A stretch of 64,000 nt of DNA, from contig DBPV01000044.1 of NCBI GenBank assembly GCA_002304995.1, forward strand, positions 1-64,000, written 5' to 3'. Made by a program: the position numbers and the translations under genes. Below, piece after piece: positions 25,859 through 34,638 of this stretch. Source of the DNA: Syntrophaceae bacterium UBA1411. Its GTDB lineage: Bacteria; Desulfobacterota; Syntrophia; Syntrophales; Smithellaceae. The notes beneath the pieces were generated by a model. The model was not told where the DNA came from. It ran no database searches and saw only the letters and a program-made list of their open reading frames with translations. The stretch's first letter is position 1. Each line of letters starts with the position of its first letter.

Positions 25859-26218
25859 CTAGTCTTCGCCGCGATAAATGCAGCCGGACTCCGGGCTTTC
25901 CTGGACGACGATTCGGCAAAGTCCCGGCAGAACCGGTTTGAGGCGCAGCCAGATCCAGCGGCAGAGGTTTTCCGAGGTGGGATTTTCCAGCCCTGCGATG
26001 CCGTTGAGATTCTTGTGGTCGAGCTGTTCCAGAACGGGGGCGAAGGCGGCGGCGATGTCGGCAAAATCCGTGATCCAGCCGGCGCGGGCGTCTACGGCGC
26101 CCTGCAGATGAATGGCCACCCGAAAGGAGTGGCCGTGCATTTTGGCGCACGGATGGCCGGCCGGCACAAAGGGCAGAAAGTGCGCGGCGTCAAATTTGAA
26201 TACTTTGAAAATTTCCAT
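25859..26218 (-). CDS. queD: 6-carboxytetrahydropterin synthase QueD
   Basis: The 119-residue protein has the zinc-binding DAAHFLPF and MHGHSF histidines, and the catalytic Cys in HPCAKMHGH with the spacing typical of QueD/PTPS-I. It also carries the LDHKNLN and PTSENLC motifs. It converts dihydroneopterin triphosphate to 6-carboxytetrahydropterin, the second step of queuosine precursor synthesis. It starts 9 bases after queE and ends the tatD-queC-queE-queD run. It converges on the beta-helix gene, 16 bases away. Confidence 0.95.
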   Translation of the reverse strand: MEIFKVFKFDAAHFLPFVPAGHPCAKMHGHSFRVAIHLQGAVDARAGWITDFADIAAAFAPVLEQLDHKNLNGIAGLENPTSENLCRWIWLRLKPVLPGLCRIVVQESPESGCIYRGED

Positions 26219-26227
26219 AATCTTTCC

Positions 26228-26857
26228 TTATCGAATGCCCAGCCATTTGTGCATCTGGAGACTCAGGCGCCACGGCGGATGCGCCAGAACATAATCCAGC
26301 GTCCGGCGGAGCGCTTCTTCCCGGTCCCTGCCGTCTCGCGGCTGGAGAAAAAAATGCCGGAAATCCAGACTGGCGTAAAGCGCGGGATCCATCTCTCCCT
26401 GCGGATAGACGAGCTTCAGCTCCTGACCGCTTTTCTGCGCCAGCCGGACGCCCGCCTTGGGGCTCACGCAGAGCCAGTCGATGCCGGCCGGCGCCGCAAT
26501 CGTGCCGTTGGTTTCCACGGCGATTTCGAAGTCCGCGTCATGCAGGGCCGCAAGCAGGCCCTCGTCCACCTGCAGCAGGGGCTCGCCGCCGGTCAGCACG
26601 GCAAAGCGCTGTTTGCCGCCGCCCGGCCAGAAACCGGCCATCCTGCAGGCGAGATCAGCCGCGGTTTCATAAAGGCCGCCGGCCGCGCCGTCCGTTCCCG
26701 TAAAGTCCGTATCGCAAAAAGGACAGGGCGCGCCGGATCGGTCCTCTTCTTGCCCCGACCAGAGGTTGCAGCCGGAAAAACGGCAAAAGACCGCCGGCCG
26801 GCCGCTGTAAAAGCCTTCTCCCTGGAGCGAGTAGAATATTTCCTTGATCCGATACAT
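26228..26857 (-). CDS. queE: 7-carboxy-7-deazaguanine synthase QueE
   Basis: This 209-residue radical SAM enzyme has SLQGEGFYSGRPAVFCRFSGCNLW at its N-terminus and the cluster motif as C-x14-C-x2-C (CPFCDTDF). That spacing is the QueE variant seen in several proteobacteria. It also has LTGGEPLLQ and VETNGT. It converts 6-carboxytetrahydropterin to CDG. It lies between queC and queD, which supply its product user and substrate. Confidence 0.95.
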   Translation of the reverse strand: MYRIKEIFYSLQGEGFYSGRPAVFCRFSGCNLWSGQEEDRSGAPCPFCDTDFTGTDGAAGGLYETAADLACRMAGFWPGGGKQRFAVLTGGEPLLQVDEGLLAALHDADFEIAVETNGTIAAPAGIDWLCVSPKAGVRLAQKSGQELKLVYPQGEMDPALYASLDFRHFFLQPRDGRDREEALRRTLDYVLAHPPWRLSLQMHKWLGIR

Positions 26858-26903
26858 TACAGGCCCGCCTTTGCTTTCCCGCCGGAAACGGTTGCGGCCT
26901 TTC

Positions 26904-27620
26904 CTAGCGCTGCGACCTGTATCTCACCGGATCCTGAAGCCCCGCTTCCCGGAATCCTTTGAGCCGCAGCAGGCAGGAATCGCACCGGCCGCAGGACGCC
27001 CCGTCCGCATCCGGATCGTAGCAGCTGTGCGTGAGTGAATAATCGACGCCCAGTTCAACGCCCCGGCGGATGATCTCGGCCTTGGAGAGGGCCAAAAGCG
27101 GCGCGTGAATCCTTAAAGGCTCTTTTCCCAGAACGCCGGCTTTGGTCGCGAGATTCGCCATGCGCTCGTAGGCTGCGATATATTCGGGCCGGCAGTCCGG
27201 ATAGCCGCTGTAGTCGAGGGCGTTGACGCCGATGAAGATGTCGGACGAGCCGATGACTTCCGCCCAGGCCAGCGCGTAGGACAGAAAGATGGTGTTTCGC
27301 GCCGGCACGTAGGTGACGGGAATGGCCCGGGGTAGCTCCTCGACCGAACCGTGCTTGGGAACGGCGATGTCCGCCGTCAGCGCCGATCCGCCGATCAGGC
27401 GCAAATCGATGTCCACCGTCAGATGCCGGACCACCCCTGCGCGCCCGGCAATGCGCCCGGCTGCGTCGAGCTCGACACTGTGGCGCTGGCCGTAGCGGAA
27501 GCTCAGGGCGTACGTTTCAAATCCCTGCCGGCCGGCAATCGCCAGAACGGTTGCCGAATCCACGCCGCCGGACAGCAGCACCACGGCTTTCCTTTTTTCT
27601 ATGTCGGAGCGTTTGGTCAT
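26904..27620 (-). CDS. queC: 7-cyano-7-deazaguanine synthase QueC
   Basis: The 238-residue PP-loop ATPase has [11 protein letters not shown] near residue 14, RYGQRH, the [16 protein letters not shown] block and a C-terminal zinc site [10 protein letters not shown]. It turns CDG into preQ0 using ATP and ammonia. The ATG at 27620 follows the tatD stop by 40 bases with only a weak ribosome site, and the frame remains open into tatD, so the start is somewhat uncertain. No queF or folE was seen, so other steps are encoded elsewhere. Confidence 0.94.
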   Translation of the reverse strand: MTKRSDIEKRKAVVLLSGGVDSATVLAIAGRQGFETYALSFRYGQRHSVELDAAGRIAGRAGVVRHLTVDIDLRLIGGSALTADIAVPKHGSVEELPRAIPVTYVPARNTIFLSYALAWAEVIGSSDIFIGVNALDYSGYPDCRPEYIAAYERMANLATKAGVLGKEPLRIHAPLLALSKAEIIRRGVELGVDYSLTHSCYDPDADGASCGRCDSCLLRLKGFREAGLQDPVRYRSQR

Positions 27621-27660
27621 GAAAAACGGCTTTAGCAGATTTCCCGAAAATTCACCCGGC

Positions 27661-28443
27661 TTATTTTGTCCGGCCGCCGAGGCTGAAAAGCGTCCGGGTA
27701 TTTTCCGACGCGGTCCGGGCGACATCTTCCCAGTCCAGGCCTTTGATCGCGGCGACCTTTTTTGCCGTGTGCACGATAAAGGCGGGTTCGTTTCTGCGGC
27801 CGCGATGCGGAACGGGCGCAAGGTAGGGGCAGTCCGTTTCCAGAAGAAGCCGCTCCAGCGGCGCCTGACGGACGACGTCGCGCAGGGTGTGCGATTTTTC
27901 AAAGGTCACCACGCCGGGAACTGAGAGATAAAATCCGAGATCGAGGCACTGCCGGGCCATCGCCCAGTCGCCGGAAAAGCAGTGGAAGACGCCCCGGCGG
28001 ATGCCAGAGGCCCTGATCAGGTCCAGCGTCTCCCCATGCGCTTCCCGGTCGTGAATCACCACCGGCAGGTTCAGCTCGCCGGCCAGTTCCAGCTGCCCGG
28101 CAAACAGTTCTGTCTGCCGCCTGCGCGAAGAAAGGTTCCGGAAAAAGTCCAGACCGATTTCACCGTAGGCGACGACTTTCGGGTCCGCCGCCAGACGCTG
28201 GAGTTCGTCGAGCACCCGATCATCGGCCGATTCCGCATCGTGGGGATGGATGCCGACCGTCGCGTAAATGTTTTCGTACCGGCGGGCGAGCGACACGGCT
28301 TTTTGACTCAAAACCGGGCTGGTTCCCACCGTAACGATGCACTCCACTCCCGCCAGTCCGGCGCGTTCGATCACCGCCTCCCGGTCGGCGTCGAACTCCT
28401 CCATTTCCAGGTGGGCGTGGGAATCAATCAGCATAACGCTCAT
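27661..28443 (-). CDS. tatD: TatD family metal-dependent hydrolase (DNase)
   Basis: The 260-residue TIM-barrel hydrolase has metal ligands in [31 protein letters not shown] and [11 protein letters not shown], the complete TatD set. It is expected to be a 3'-5' nuclease or deoxyribonuclease in the cytoplasm. The start at 28443 overlaps the stop of the preceding 55-codon gene as ATGA, which decides it over the longer frame from 28461. It heads the queuosine genes. Confidence 0.93.
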   Translation of the reverse strand: MSVMLIDSHAHLEMEEFDADREAVIERAGLAGVECIVTVGTSPVLSQKAVSLARRYENIYATVGIHPHDAESADDRVLDELQRLAADPKVVAYGEIGLDFFRNLSSRRRQTELFAGQLELAGELNLPVVIHDREAHGETLDLIRASGIRRGVFHCFSGDWAMARQCLDLGFYLSVPGVVTFEKSHTLRDVVRQAPLERLLLETDCPYLAPVPHRGRRNEPAFIVHTAKKVAAIKGLDWEDVARTASENTRTLFSLGGRTK

Positions 28444-28607
28444 TTTTCGTGCAGCTGGCACGTAATTTCTTCAGCATTTTCAGAAACATCCGGCAGCTTT
28501 TTCAGATGATTGACCAAATCTTTTTCGGCCAGTTCCCCCGTCAGCAACTTGCGGGAAATAATCCGCCGGTCCGTTTTCAGTATTTCCGCATTAACTCTCT
28601 TGGACAT
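28440..28607 (-). CDS. small hypothetical protein, 55 aa, coupled to tatD
   Basis: The ATG at 28607 has a strong GGAGGAA site 4 bases upstream and opens a 55-codon frame. It is predicted to be helical and charged, with a single cysteine near the end (EITCQLHEK). Its TGA overlaps the tatD start in an ATGA junction. The strong ribosome site and the exact overlap indicate a real gene. I do not recognise the family. A TATAAT-like -10 box (28671-28676) lies upstream on this strand without an obvious -35. Confidence 0.7.
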   Translation of the reverse strand: MSKRVNAEILKTDRRIISRKLLTGELAEKDLVNHLKKLPDVSENAEEITCQLHEK

Positions 28608-28798
28608 TGCCTTCCTCCTGCAAATAGACGCTGATTTGTTTTAATTCATTTCTGAATGTGGCGGACTAGTATTATATTTTGGCGGCCAAATCAAGCCCCC
28701 AGCGATTATTTTGTCCGGGACGCCGGAAATTCCTCAAGTTTGCCGCTCAAACAGCCGTATATAATGAACACCAGCGCATTTGACGGGGCCCTCGAAGC

Positions 28799-29539
28799 AT
28801 GGAAACCATGGTTTACAGAAGAACAAACGAAGCGACGGAAGCGATGCGCCGGCTCAATGCCGCTAAAAAGCATCTCCAGGACGGCAATCTCTTTTCCAGC
28901 ATCGTCGCGCTGCGCGATGTTCTGGAGATTCTGCCGAACCTGCACAACGTCCAGGAAAAGGACCAAAAGCGCCTCACGGACGCCATCAACGATTTTCTGC
29001 GCGTGCTGGCCGTCTCTCAGGAATTCAACGACCTGTACGGAAAAGTGTATTTCCGCGACGACGATTTTTCCACGTCCTATGATTTTTTGTGCCAACTGAT
29101 CCGGATCAAGGAAGAGGAAGTGGCAGAGGTGCTCGTCAATGAAACGGTCACCGGAATGCTGCAGCTTTCCACCCTCGGCGAGGAGGACCAGAAGACGGCC
29201 CGGCTGATGGTGTCTCTGGTGGAGAGAGGGGAAGTGTCCGCGCTGCGCGATCTGGTCGCCGCCAACGAAAGCGTGGGATCGCTGGTTTTAGCCTTTTATA
29301 ATGAAACGGGCATCGGCCACCGGATTTCGGGCAACGTCGACAAAGCCATCCTCGAATACAAGAAGGCCCTGTCCATCGCGCCCGGCGACGAGCATCTTTA
29401 TTACAATCTGGCCCGGGCCTACCTCGCCCTCGGCCAGAAGAAGAACGCCGAAGCCTCCATCGCGCAGGCCATGCAGATCAATCCGGACTTCCGGGAAGGG
29501 GTAAAGCTCACGCGGCATATCGAACGGCAGCCGCTCTGA
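28799..29539 (+). CDS. tetratricopeptide repeat protein
   Basis: The 246-residue soluble protein has an alpha-helical N-terminal region with a basic, repeat-like start (MRRLNAAKKHLQDGNLFSSI). Clear TPR units lie near the C-terminus (AILEYKKALSIAPGDEHLYYNLARAYLALGQ and a following helix pair). It likely mediates protein contacts; no partner is evident. There is no signal peptide. The ribosome site is weak, and the ATG at 28808 is an alternative start. It converges on the dppC-like gene, 4 bases away. Confidence 0.75.
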   Translation: METMVYRRTNEATEAMRRLNAAKKHLQDGNLFSSIVALRDVLEILPNLHNVQEKDQKRLTDAINDFLRVLAVSQEFNDLYGKVYFRDDDFSTSYDFLCQLIRIKEEEVAEVLVNETVTGMLQLSTLGEEDQKTARLMVSLVERGEVSALRDLVAANESVGSLVLAFYNETGIGHRISGNVDKAILEYKKALSIAPGDEHLYYNLARAYLALGQKKNAEASIAQAMQINPDFREGVKLTRHIERQPL

Positions 29540-29543
29540 CGGC

Positions 29544-30371
29544 TCACCGTTTCAGCCGGGGATCGGACGCGTCGCGGATGCCTTCCCCGAGCAGATTGTA
29601 GCCCACCACCGTGATCAGAATCGCCAGGCCGGGATAAAGCGACAGCCACCAGGCAATGTCGATGTTGTCCTTGCCCGCCGTCAGAATGTTTCCCCAGCTC
29701 GGCGTCGGCGGCTGCACGCCGATGCCCAGAAAGCTCAGCGCCGATTCCGTCAGGATCGCGCCGGCGATGCCCAGCGTGGCCGCGACCAGAATGGATGCCA
29801 GCGCATTGGGCAGGATGTGCAGAAAGATGATCCGCCCGTCGCCCGCGCCGATGGCCCGTGCCGCCGTCACGAAATCCCTTTCCCGCAGCGAAATGAAATC
29901 CGCCCGCACCAGACGCGTCACGCCCATCCAGCCGGTAAGCCCGATAACGATCATGATGTTCCAGATGGAGGGCTCCAGAAAGGCGATCACGGCCAGAATG
30001 AGGAAGAACGTCGGAAAGCACAGCATGATGTCCACAAAGCGCATGATGAGCGCATCGATCCAGCCGCCGTAGTAGCCGGCCACCGCTCCCAGAATCGTTC
30101 CGATCAGAATGGCCAGGCCCGTGGCGACAAATCCGACCTTGAGCGAGATGCGCGCGCCCCAGATCATCCGGGACAGGACGTCCCGGCCGAGCTGATCCGT
30201 GCCGAACCAGTGGCCGGCCGAGGGCGGCGCCAGAACATTTTTGAGATCGATCGCTCCGGGATCGTAAGGCGCGAGCAGCGGCGCGAAAAGCGACACGACA
30301 AACAAAAGAGCCACGATGCCGCAGCCCGCGAGCGCCAGTTTGTTTTTGTAAAACATCTCCCAGAACGTCAT
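29544..30371 (-). CDS. peptide/nickel-type ABC transporter permease, DppC/OppC-like
   Basis: The 275-residue protein has an N-terminal helix and periplasmic segment with GTDQLGRDVLSRMIWGARISL, the hallmark of DppC-type permeases. The EAA loop ERDFVTAARAIGAGDGRIIFLHILPNA is also present, with about six membrane helices. It pairs with the upstream DppB-like permease through a TGATG stop-start overlap, so the two subunits are coupled. No binding protein or ATPase is encoded nearby, so the substrate class (peptide, nickel, sugar) is not fixed. Confidence 0.93.
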   Translation of the reverse strand: MTFWEMFYKNKLALAGCGIVALLFVVSLFAPLLAPYDPGAIDLKNVLAPPSAGHWFGTDQLGRDVLSRMIWGARISLKVGFVATGLAILIGTILGAVAGYYGGWIDALIMRFVDIMLCFPTFFLILAVIAFLEPSIWNIMIVIGLTGWMGVTRLVRADFISLRERDFVTAARAIGAGDGRIIFLHILPNALASILVAATLGIAGAILTESALSFLGIGVQPPTPSWGNILTAGKDNIDIAWWLSLYPGLAILITVVGYNLLGEGIRDASDPRLKR

Positions 30372-31345
30372 CACGATATCCTTATTCTCGGATCCGCCAC
30401 GGCATACGACACGTCCGCGATCAGATTGCCCAGAAGCGTCAGCACGGCGCCGATGAGCAAAATGCCCATGACGGTGGGATAGTCGCGCGCCATCACCGAC
30501 ATGTAAAACAACTGCCCCATGCCGGGAATCGCAAAAATCGTCTCGAAAATCACGCTGCCGCCGATCAGCCCCGGAACGGACAGCCCCAGGATGGTGATCG
30601 CCGGCAGAAGCGCGTTGCGCAGCGCATGCTTGTAAATCACCTGTCTTTCGCTGAGGCCCTTGGCGCGCGCCGTGAGAATGTAATCCTGGCGGATCACCTC
30701 CAGCATGTTGGCCCGCATGTAGCGGGAAAGCCCCGCCAGTCCGCCGAACGCGGAAATGAACACCGGCAGGACCAGATGCCCCGCCAGGTCGGCCAGCTGC
30801 GCCCAGGTGCTCAGGTACTCATAGTTGAGGGAGCGCAGGCCGGAAATCGGCAGCCAGCCCAGGTGGATGCCGAAAAAAATCATCAGAAGCAGCGCCAGCC
30901 AGAACGTCGGCACGGCAAAGCCCACGAACACGACCACCGCCGTCACCTTGTCGAAAAGGGAATCCTGGTACACCGCCGACAGCACGCCGATCGGCACGGC
31001 GACCGCAATGATAATCAGCAAAGACAAAACATTGATCAGAATCGTAATCGGCAGGCGTTCGAGAATCTTGTCGGCCACCGGCCGGTGATCGGAGGAAAAA
31101 GACGTTCCCAGATCGCCGCGGGCGAGCTTTTTGAGCCACGACACATACTGAACGTGCAGCGGCTTGTCCAGTTCGTAGAGGCTCAAGAGCCGTTCTTTCA
31201 TTTCGGCGGAGGCTTTCGGGTTCATCTGCGTCTGCAGGTCCGTGGGTTTGCCCGGCGCCAGATGCATGACCGCGAAGCAAATGATCGTGATGCCCAGCAG
31301 AAGCGGGATCATGAAAAGGATTCTTTTGATCAGATAGCGCGTCAT
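30371..31345 (-). CDS. peptide/nickel-type ABC transporter permease, DppB/OppB-like
   Basis: The 324-residue permease has the N-terminal [17 protein letters not shown] helix and a periplasmic region with GDLGTSF. The EAA motif [30 protein letters not shown] and the late block [18 protein letters not shown] are diagnostic of DppB. It forms the membrane channel with the following DppC-like subunit. It starts 19 bases after the TIM-barrel gene, in one apparent operon. Confidence 0.93.
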   Translation of the reverse strand: MTRYLIKRILFMIPLLLGITIICFAVMHLAPGKPTDLQTQMNPKASAEMKERLLSLYELDKPLHVQYVSWLKKLARGDLGTSFSSDHRPVADKILERLPITILINVLSLLIIIAVAVPIGVLSAVYQDSLFDKVTAVVVFVGFAVPTFWLALLLMIFFGIHLGWLPISGLRSLNYEYLSTWAQLADLAGHLVLPVFISAFGGLAGLSRYMRANMLEVIRQDYILTARAKGLSERQVIYKHALRNALLPAITILGLSVPGLIGGSVIFETIFAIPGMGQLFYMSVMARDYPTVMGILLIGAVLTLLGNLIADVSYAVADPRIRIS

Positions 31346-31364
31346 CGGCCTGTTTCCGCTCCGT

Positions 31365-32168
31365 TCAATCCTGCCCGTCCAGCAGTTTCAGAAGCTCCAT
31401 CTTCCGTACATTCTCGAGCGACCGCCACAGGTGGTCCTGGGCATGCGCCTCCAGCGTGATCGTCGGCTTGCGCCTGAGCGTCTTGATGGCGGCGGCCAGT
31501 TCCCGAAAAGGAAACGTGGCTTCGCCCACCGGCAGGTGTTCGTCAAACCGGCCGGAATTGTCATGCAGATGCAGATGGCCGATGTAGGGCCCGATCTGCT
31601 CCATCCAGTCGCCGAGCGGCGCCCGGGAAAATACGTTGAAATGGCCCGTATCGAAACAAAAGCACAAGTGGTCGCAGGAAAGGATCTCGAAGAGCCGCCG
31701 GAGGATGTCCGGCTTCTTTTCGTACACGTTTTCCAGCGCAATCACCGTTCCCGCCTCGCGCGCCGTCCGAAGCACGTCCGACCAGAACCGGACGCTGTTT
31801 TCCAGCCACAGATCATCGCAGGCCACGTAGTAGCGGTCGTCAAAGGACGGATGGCAGACCATCTTCAGCGGTTTGAAAATCGGCGCCAGTGCCAGCGCCT
31901 GACCGATTCGCTCCCGGCTGACCTTGCGGATCCGCTCATCGAGGGCGCCGGGCCGCAAATCGACAAACGGGCCGTGAAAGGTCACCTTGAGCCCCGCGTC
32001 GTGCAGCCGGAGAGCGATTTTTCGGCATTCGTCCAGAGAGATCCCCTCCAGCGCAGTGTGGCTGAAATAAATCTCCGGATTGATTTTGTGCTCCAGAATC
32101 ATCGGCAGATACCGGGGCAGGAGCTGATAGGGCATATGCGCGTGAACTCTTGCAATAACGTCAAGCAT
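31365..32168 (-). CDS. sugar phosphate isomerase/epimerase-like TIM-barrel protein
   Basis: The 267-residue protein matches the xylose isomerase-like TIM-barrel family (AP endonuclease 2 type). Blocks include [53 protein letters not shown] and ITLEAHA, which give the metal-binding His/Glu/Asp set. The exact reaction is unknown. The ATG at 32168 has AAAGGA upstream; the 34 codons further upstream lack support. It leads an operon with two peptide-type permeases. Confidence 0.8.
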   Translation of the reverse strand: MLDVIARVHAHMPYQLLPRYLPMILEHKINPEIYFSHTALEGISLDECRKIALRLHDAGLKVTFHGPFVDLRPGALDERIRKVSRERIGQALALAPIFKPLKMVCHPSFDDRYYVACDDLWLENSVRFWSDVLRTAREAGTVIALENVYEKKPDILRRLFEILSCDHLCFCFDTGHFNVFSRAPLGDWMEQIGPYIGHLHLHDNSGRFDEHLPVGEATFPFRELAAAIKTLRRKPTITLEAHAQDHLWRSLENVRKMELLKLLDGQD

Positions 32169-32200
32169 GGCCAATCCTTTATCAATGAATAGGGACCGTT

Positions 32201-32229
32201 GATTTACCATAGACGTTTTTTTTTCACAA
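32201..32229 (-). promoter_or_regulatory. predicted sigma70 promoter of the TIM-barrel/permease operon
   Basis: On the minus strand TTGTGA (32224-32229) and TAAATC (32201-32206) are 17 bases apart, with an A-tract in the spacer. It would give a leader of about 25 bases before the start at 32168. Confidence 0.45.
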
Positions 32230-32360
32230 CTGCGGCGAACCGGACGACGTTTAAAATACGATATTGTCAACTTTTTTCATTTATGCGATAGGACAGAAGC
32301 TGTCGGCAAACAGGCGCAAAGAGCGGGCTGTTTGTGCAGCTTTTCTTTAAGGAGGACCCT

Positions 32361-32756
32361 TTGGCCGTTAAAAAGAATGAGTCGGCGCGGCGGCTTATGC
32401 TGTGCATCAACGCGGTGCTGCAGAAAAAGGCAAAGAAAATTGTCGCATTAAATGTTCGGGAGATATCATCGTTTACGGATTATATGCTGATTTGCTCCGG
32501 GGGAACCGACCGGCAGGTGCAGGCCATTGCCCAGGCCGTCCAGGAACATCTGAAAAAGGAAGGCATCCGGCCGCTGGGCGTGGAAGGAGAAACCAACGCC
32601 GAATGGGTGCTCCTGGACTACGACGATGTGGTGATCTCCGTTTTTCAGGAGTCGGCCCGCTCCTTTTACGGCCTGGAAGACCTGTGGGACGCGCCGCGGA
32701 TGGAGATCGACGAAAACACCACCGACATCAAGAAGCTCTCCAGGGAAATGGCTTGA
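32361..32756 (+). CDS. rsfS: ribosome silencing factor RsfS
   Basis: The 131-residue protein has the RsfS core: ALNVREISSFTDYMLICSG, TDRQVQAIAQAV, GETNAEWVLLDYDDVVISVF and FYGLEDLW. It binds ribosomal protein uL14 and blocks subunit joining under starvation. The start is a TTG at 32361, fixed by AGGAGG 5 bases upstream; the GTG at 32334 has no ribosome site. It overlaps the comF start by 4 bases (TTGA). Confidence 0.93.
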   Translation: MAVKKNESARRLMLCINAVLQKKAKKIVALNVREISSFTDYMLICSGGTDRQVQAIAQAVQEHLKKEGIRPLGVEGETNAEWVLLDYDDVVISVFQESARSFYGLEDLWDAPRMEIDENTTDIKKLSREMA

Positions 32757-33481
32757 GTCTTCGCGACTTTGTCTCCGAGATATCCGATGTTTTGTTTCCG
32801 CCTCTGTGCCTGGCGTGCCGGCGGGTGGTCCAAAGCGTTCCTCCCGCCGTCTTTTGCGCCAATTGTCTCGACCGCATTACCTTTTTAACCGGCAGCCTCT
32901 GTCCGGTTTGCGGCGTCCTCTTTCCGGATTCGCCCGCCGGCGACCATGTTTGCGGCGCCTGCCTCGCCTCCCCGCCCTTTTTCGACCGGGCGCGCGCCGC
33001 AGTCGTTTATGAAGGCATCATTGCCGACACGATCCACCGCTTCAAGTACGGCCGCGACCTGTCCACGGGCGGCGCTCTGGCCCGTTTTCTCGCCGAGTGC
33101 CCTTTTGACGATCTGGACTGGCACCGCTGCGATGCGGTTCTCCCCGTTCCCCTGCATAAAAAACGCCTGCGCGAAAGGGGCTTCAATCAATCGCTTTTGC
33201 TGGCGCGCGCCCTGGGCAGGAAATACGGAATCGCCGTCGATTTTTCCTTGCTAAAAAGGCGCAAATTTACTTTAACGCAGACAGGACTGACCAGACAGGA
33301 GCGGGAAAAGAATATTAAAGGAGCGTTTGAGACAGCCCGGCCCGGGCAAATCGCGGACAAAAACCTGATTCTGGTCGACGATGTCTACACGACGGGGGCG
33401 ACCGTCAATGAATGCGCGAGAATTCTGAAGCACAGCGGCGCGGCGGACGTGGCGGTGGTCACGCTGGCCAGGGTGATTTAG
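32753..33481 (+). CDS. comF: ComF family phosphoribosyltransferase-like protein
   Basis: The 242-residue protein has an N-terminal zinc-finger region with CLACRR, CANC, CPVCG and CGAC. The phosphoribosyltransferase domain follows, with PVPLHKKRLRERGFNQS and the PRPP-loop motif LILVDDVYTTGAT. ComF relatives act in DNA uptake or nucleotide metabolism; no other competence genes are present here. The TTG start overlaps the rsfS stop as TTGA and has AGGGA 6 bases upstream. The frame is open far upstream only by chance. Confidence 0.88.
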   Translation: MSLRDFVSEISDVLFPPLCLACRRVVQSVPPAVFCANCLDRITFLTGSLCPVCGVLFPDSPAGDHVCGACLASPPFFDRARAAVVYEGIIADTIHRFKYGRDLSTGGALARFLAECPFDDLDWHRCDAVLPVPLHKKRLRERGFNQSLLLARALGRKYGIAVDFSLLKRRKFTLTQTGLTRQEREKNIKGAFETARPGQIADKNLILVDDVYTTGATVNECARILKHSGAADVAVVTLARVI

Positions 33482-33529
33482 AAAAGCCGCGCCCTTGCCG
33501 CTCTTGTTCGGAAATGGGAAGGAGTTGTC

Positions 33530-34006
33530 ATGGAAAAGATTCTGGAGAGAACTGCGCTCAAGGAAAAGCTCGACGCCCTGCGCCGGGAAGGGAAAAAAAT
33601 CGCTTTTACCAACGGCTGCTTCGATATTCTGCACGTCGGCCACGTGCGCTATCTGCAGGAGGCGCGCAAAACCGCCGACGTGCTGGTCCTGGGGCTGAAC
33701 AGCGACACGTCGGTCCGGGCCATCAAGGGAGAAAAAAGGCCCCTGGTGACGGAAAGCGAGCGGGCGGAAGTGCTCGCCGGTCTGGCCTGCGTTGATTTTA
33801 TAACGATTTTCGCGGAGTTGACGCCACTGGAGCTGATCTGCTTTCTGAAACCGGACCTCCTGATTAAAGGAGGCGACTGGCCGGAAGACCAGGTGGTCGG
33901 ACGCAACGAAATCCGCCAGTGGGGAGGGCGCGTCACGATCGTTCCGGAGGTGGCCGGCAAATCCACCACCAATATCGTGGACAGGGTTCTTTCCGTGTAC
34001 CGGTAG
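33530..34006 (+). CDS. rfaE2: D-glycero-beta-D-manno-heptose 1-phosphate adenylyltransferase (RfaE2/HldE C-terminal domain)
   Basis: This 158-residue nucleotidyltransferase has FTNGCFDILHVGHVRYL with the HxGH signature, GLNSDTSVRAIKG, and KSTTNIVDRVL at the end. It corresponds to the C-terminal half of bifunctional HldE and activates ADP-heptose for the LPS inner core. It stands alone here without the kinase domain. AAGGAG lies 5-6 bases upstream. It follows comF by 48 bases and is ended by a strong terminator. Confidence 0.93.
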   Translation: MEKILERTALKEKLDALRREGKKIAFTNGCFDILHVGHVRYLQEARKTADVLVLGLNSDTSVRAIKGEKRPLVTESERAEVLAGLACVDFITIFAELTPLELICFLKPDLLIKGGDWPEDQVVGRNEIRQWGGRVTIVPEVAGKSTTNIVDRVLSVYR

Positions 34007-34038
34007 GAAAAATAATCGTTTAATTCATACCTTACATC

Positions 34039-34083
34039 GAGTGGCCCGGCAGCCGGACGGTTTTCCGGGCCGCTCATTTTTTT
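34039..34083 (+). terminator. intrinsic terminator after rfaE2
   Basis: An 11-bp GC-rich stem (GAGTGGCCCGG with CCGGGCCGCTC) is followed by ATTTTTTT. It closes the rsfS-comF-rfaE2 unit and lies just before the dksA promoter. Confidence 0.85.
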
Positions 34084-34085
34084 GC

Positions 34086-34114
34086 TTTACAAACATAGGG
34101 CCATTAGGTAAAAG
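34086..34114 (+). promoter_or_regulatory. predicted sigma70 promoter of dksA
   Basis: TTTACA (34086-34091) and TAAAAG (34109-34114) are 17 bases apart, immediately after the rfaE2 terminator. The leader to the start would be about 33 bases. Confidence 0.45.
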
Positions 34115-34153
34115 AGCCCAATATCATGATCATCTTATAAAGGAGTGGCGGCC

Positions 34154-34534
34154 TTGGAAAAACAAACGACGTTGAAGCCGGAAAAGCTGGAGGCATTCCG
34201 CAAACTGCTGACACAGAAAATCAATGAATTGCTGAGTGAAGCGGGAAAAACGGTTTCGGAAATGACCAGCGGCAAGGAAAATTTCCCCGATCCCAACGAC
34301 CGGGCCTCGCTGGAATCCGACCGCAATTTCGAACTGAGAATCCGCGATCGGGAACGCAAGCTGATCGTCAAAATGCAGGAAGCGATCAAGCGCATCGATG
34401 ACGGCACGTACGGCATCTGCGAATCCTGCGGCGGACCGATTTCCGAAAAAAGACTGATGGCGCGGCCGGTCACGACCGAGTGCATCGACTGCAAGACCAA
34501 GCAGGAAAAAATCGAAAAGCTCAAGGGCGAATAA
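34154..34534 (+). CDS. dksA: DksA/TraR family RNA polymerase-binding regulator
   Basis: The 126-residue protein has a coiled-coil N-terminal part with acidic NFPDPNDRASLESDRNFELR, the DksA coiled-coil tip region. It has a C-terminal C4 zinc finger, YGICESCGGPI and TTECIDCKTKQE. It binds the RNA polymerase secondary channel and works with ppGpp. I choose the TTG at 34154 because AGGAG lies 8 bases upstream; the GTG at 34145 overlaps that site. It has its own promoter and terminator. Confidence 0.9.
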   Translation: MEKQTTLKPEKLEAFRKLLTQKINELLSEAGKTVSEMTSGKENFPDPNDRASLESDRNFELRIRDRERKLIVKMQEAIKRIDDGTYGICESCGGPISEKRLMARPVTTECIDCKTKQEKIEKLKGE

Positions 34535-34555
34535 GTCTCGACAGCAACCGAACGG

Positions 34556-34582
34556 AAAGCCCCGCGAGCCGGGGCTTTTTTA
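34556..34582 (+). terminator. intrinsic terminator after dksA
   Basis: AAAGCCCCG and CGGGGCTTT form a GC-rich hairpin with a short loop, followed by a T run. It separates dksA from priA. Confidence 0.88.
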
Positions 34583-34638
34583 TTGCCGCCCGACGTCCGG
34601 CATTTATTTTTCGAAATAAAAATGTTAATCAGCAGGCC

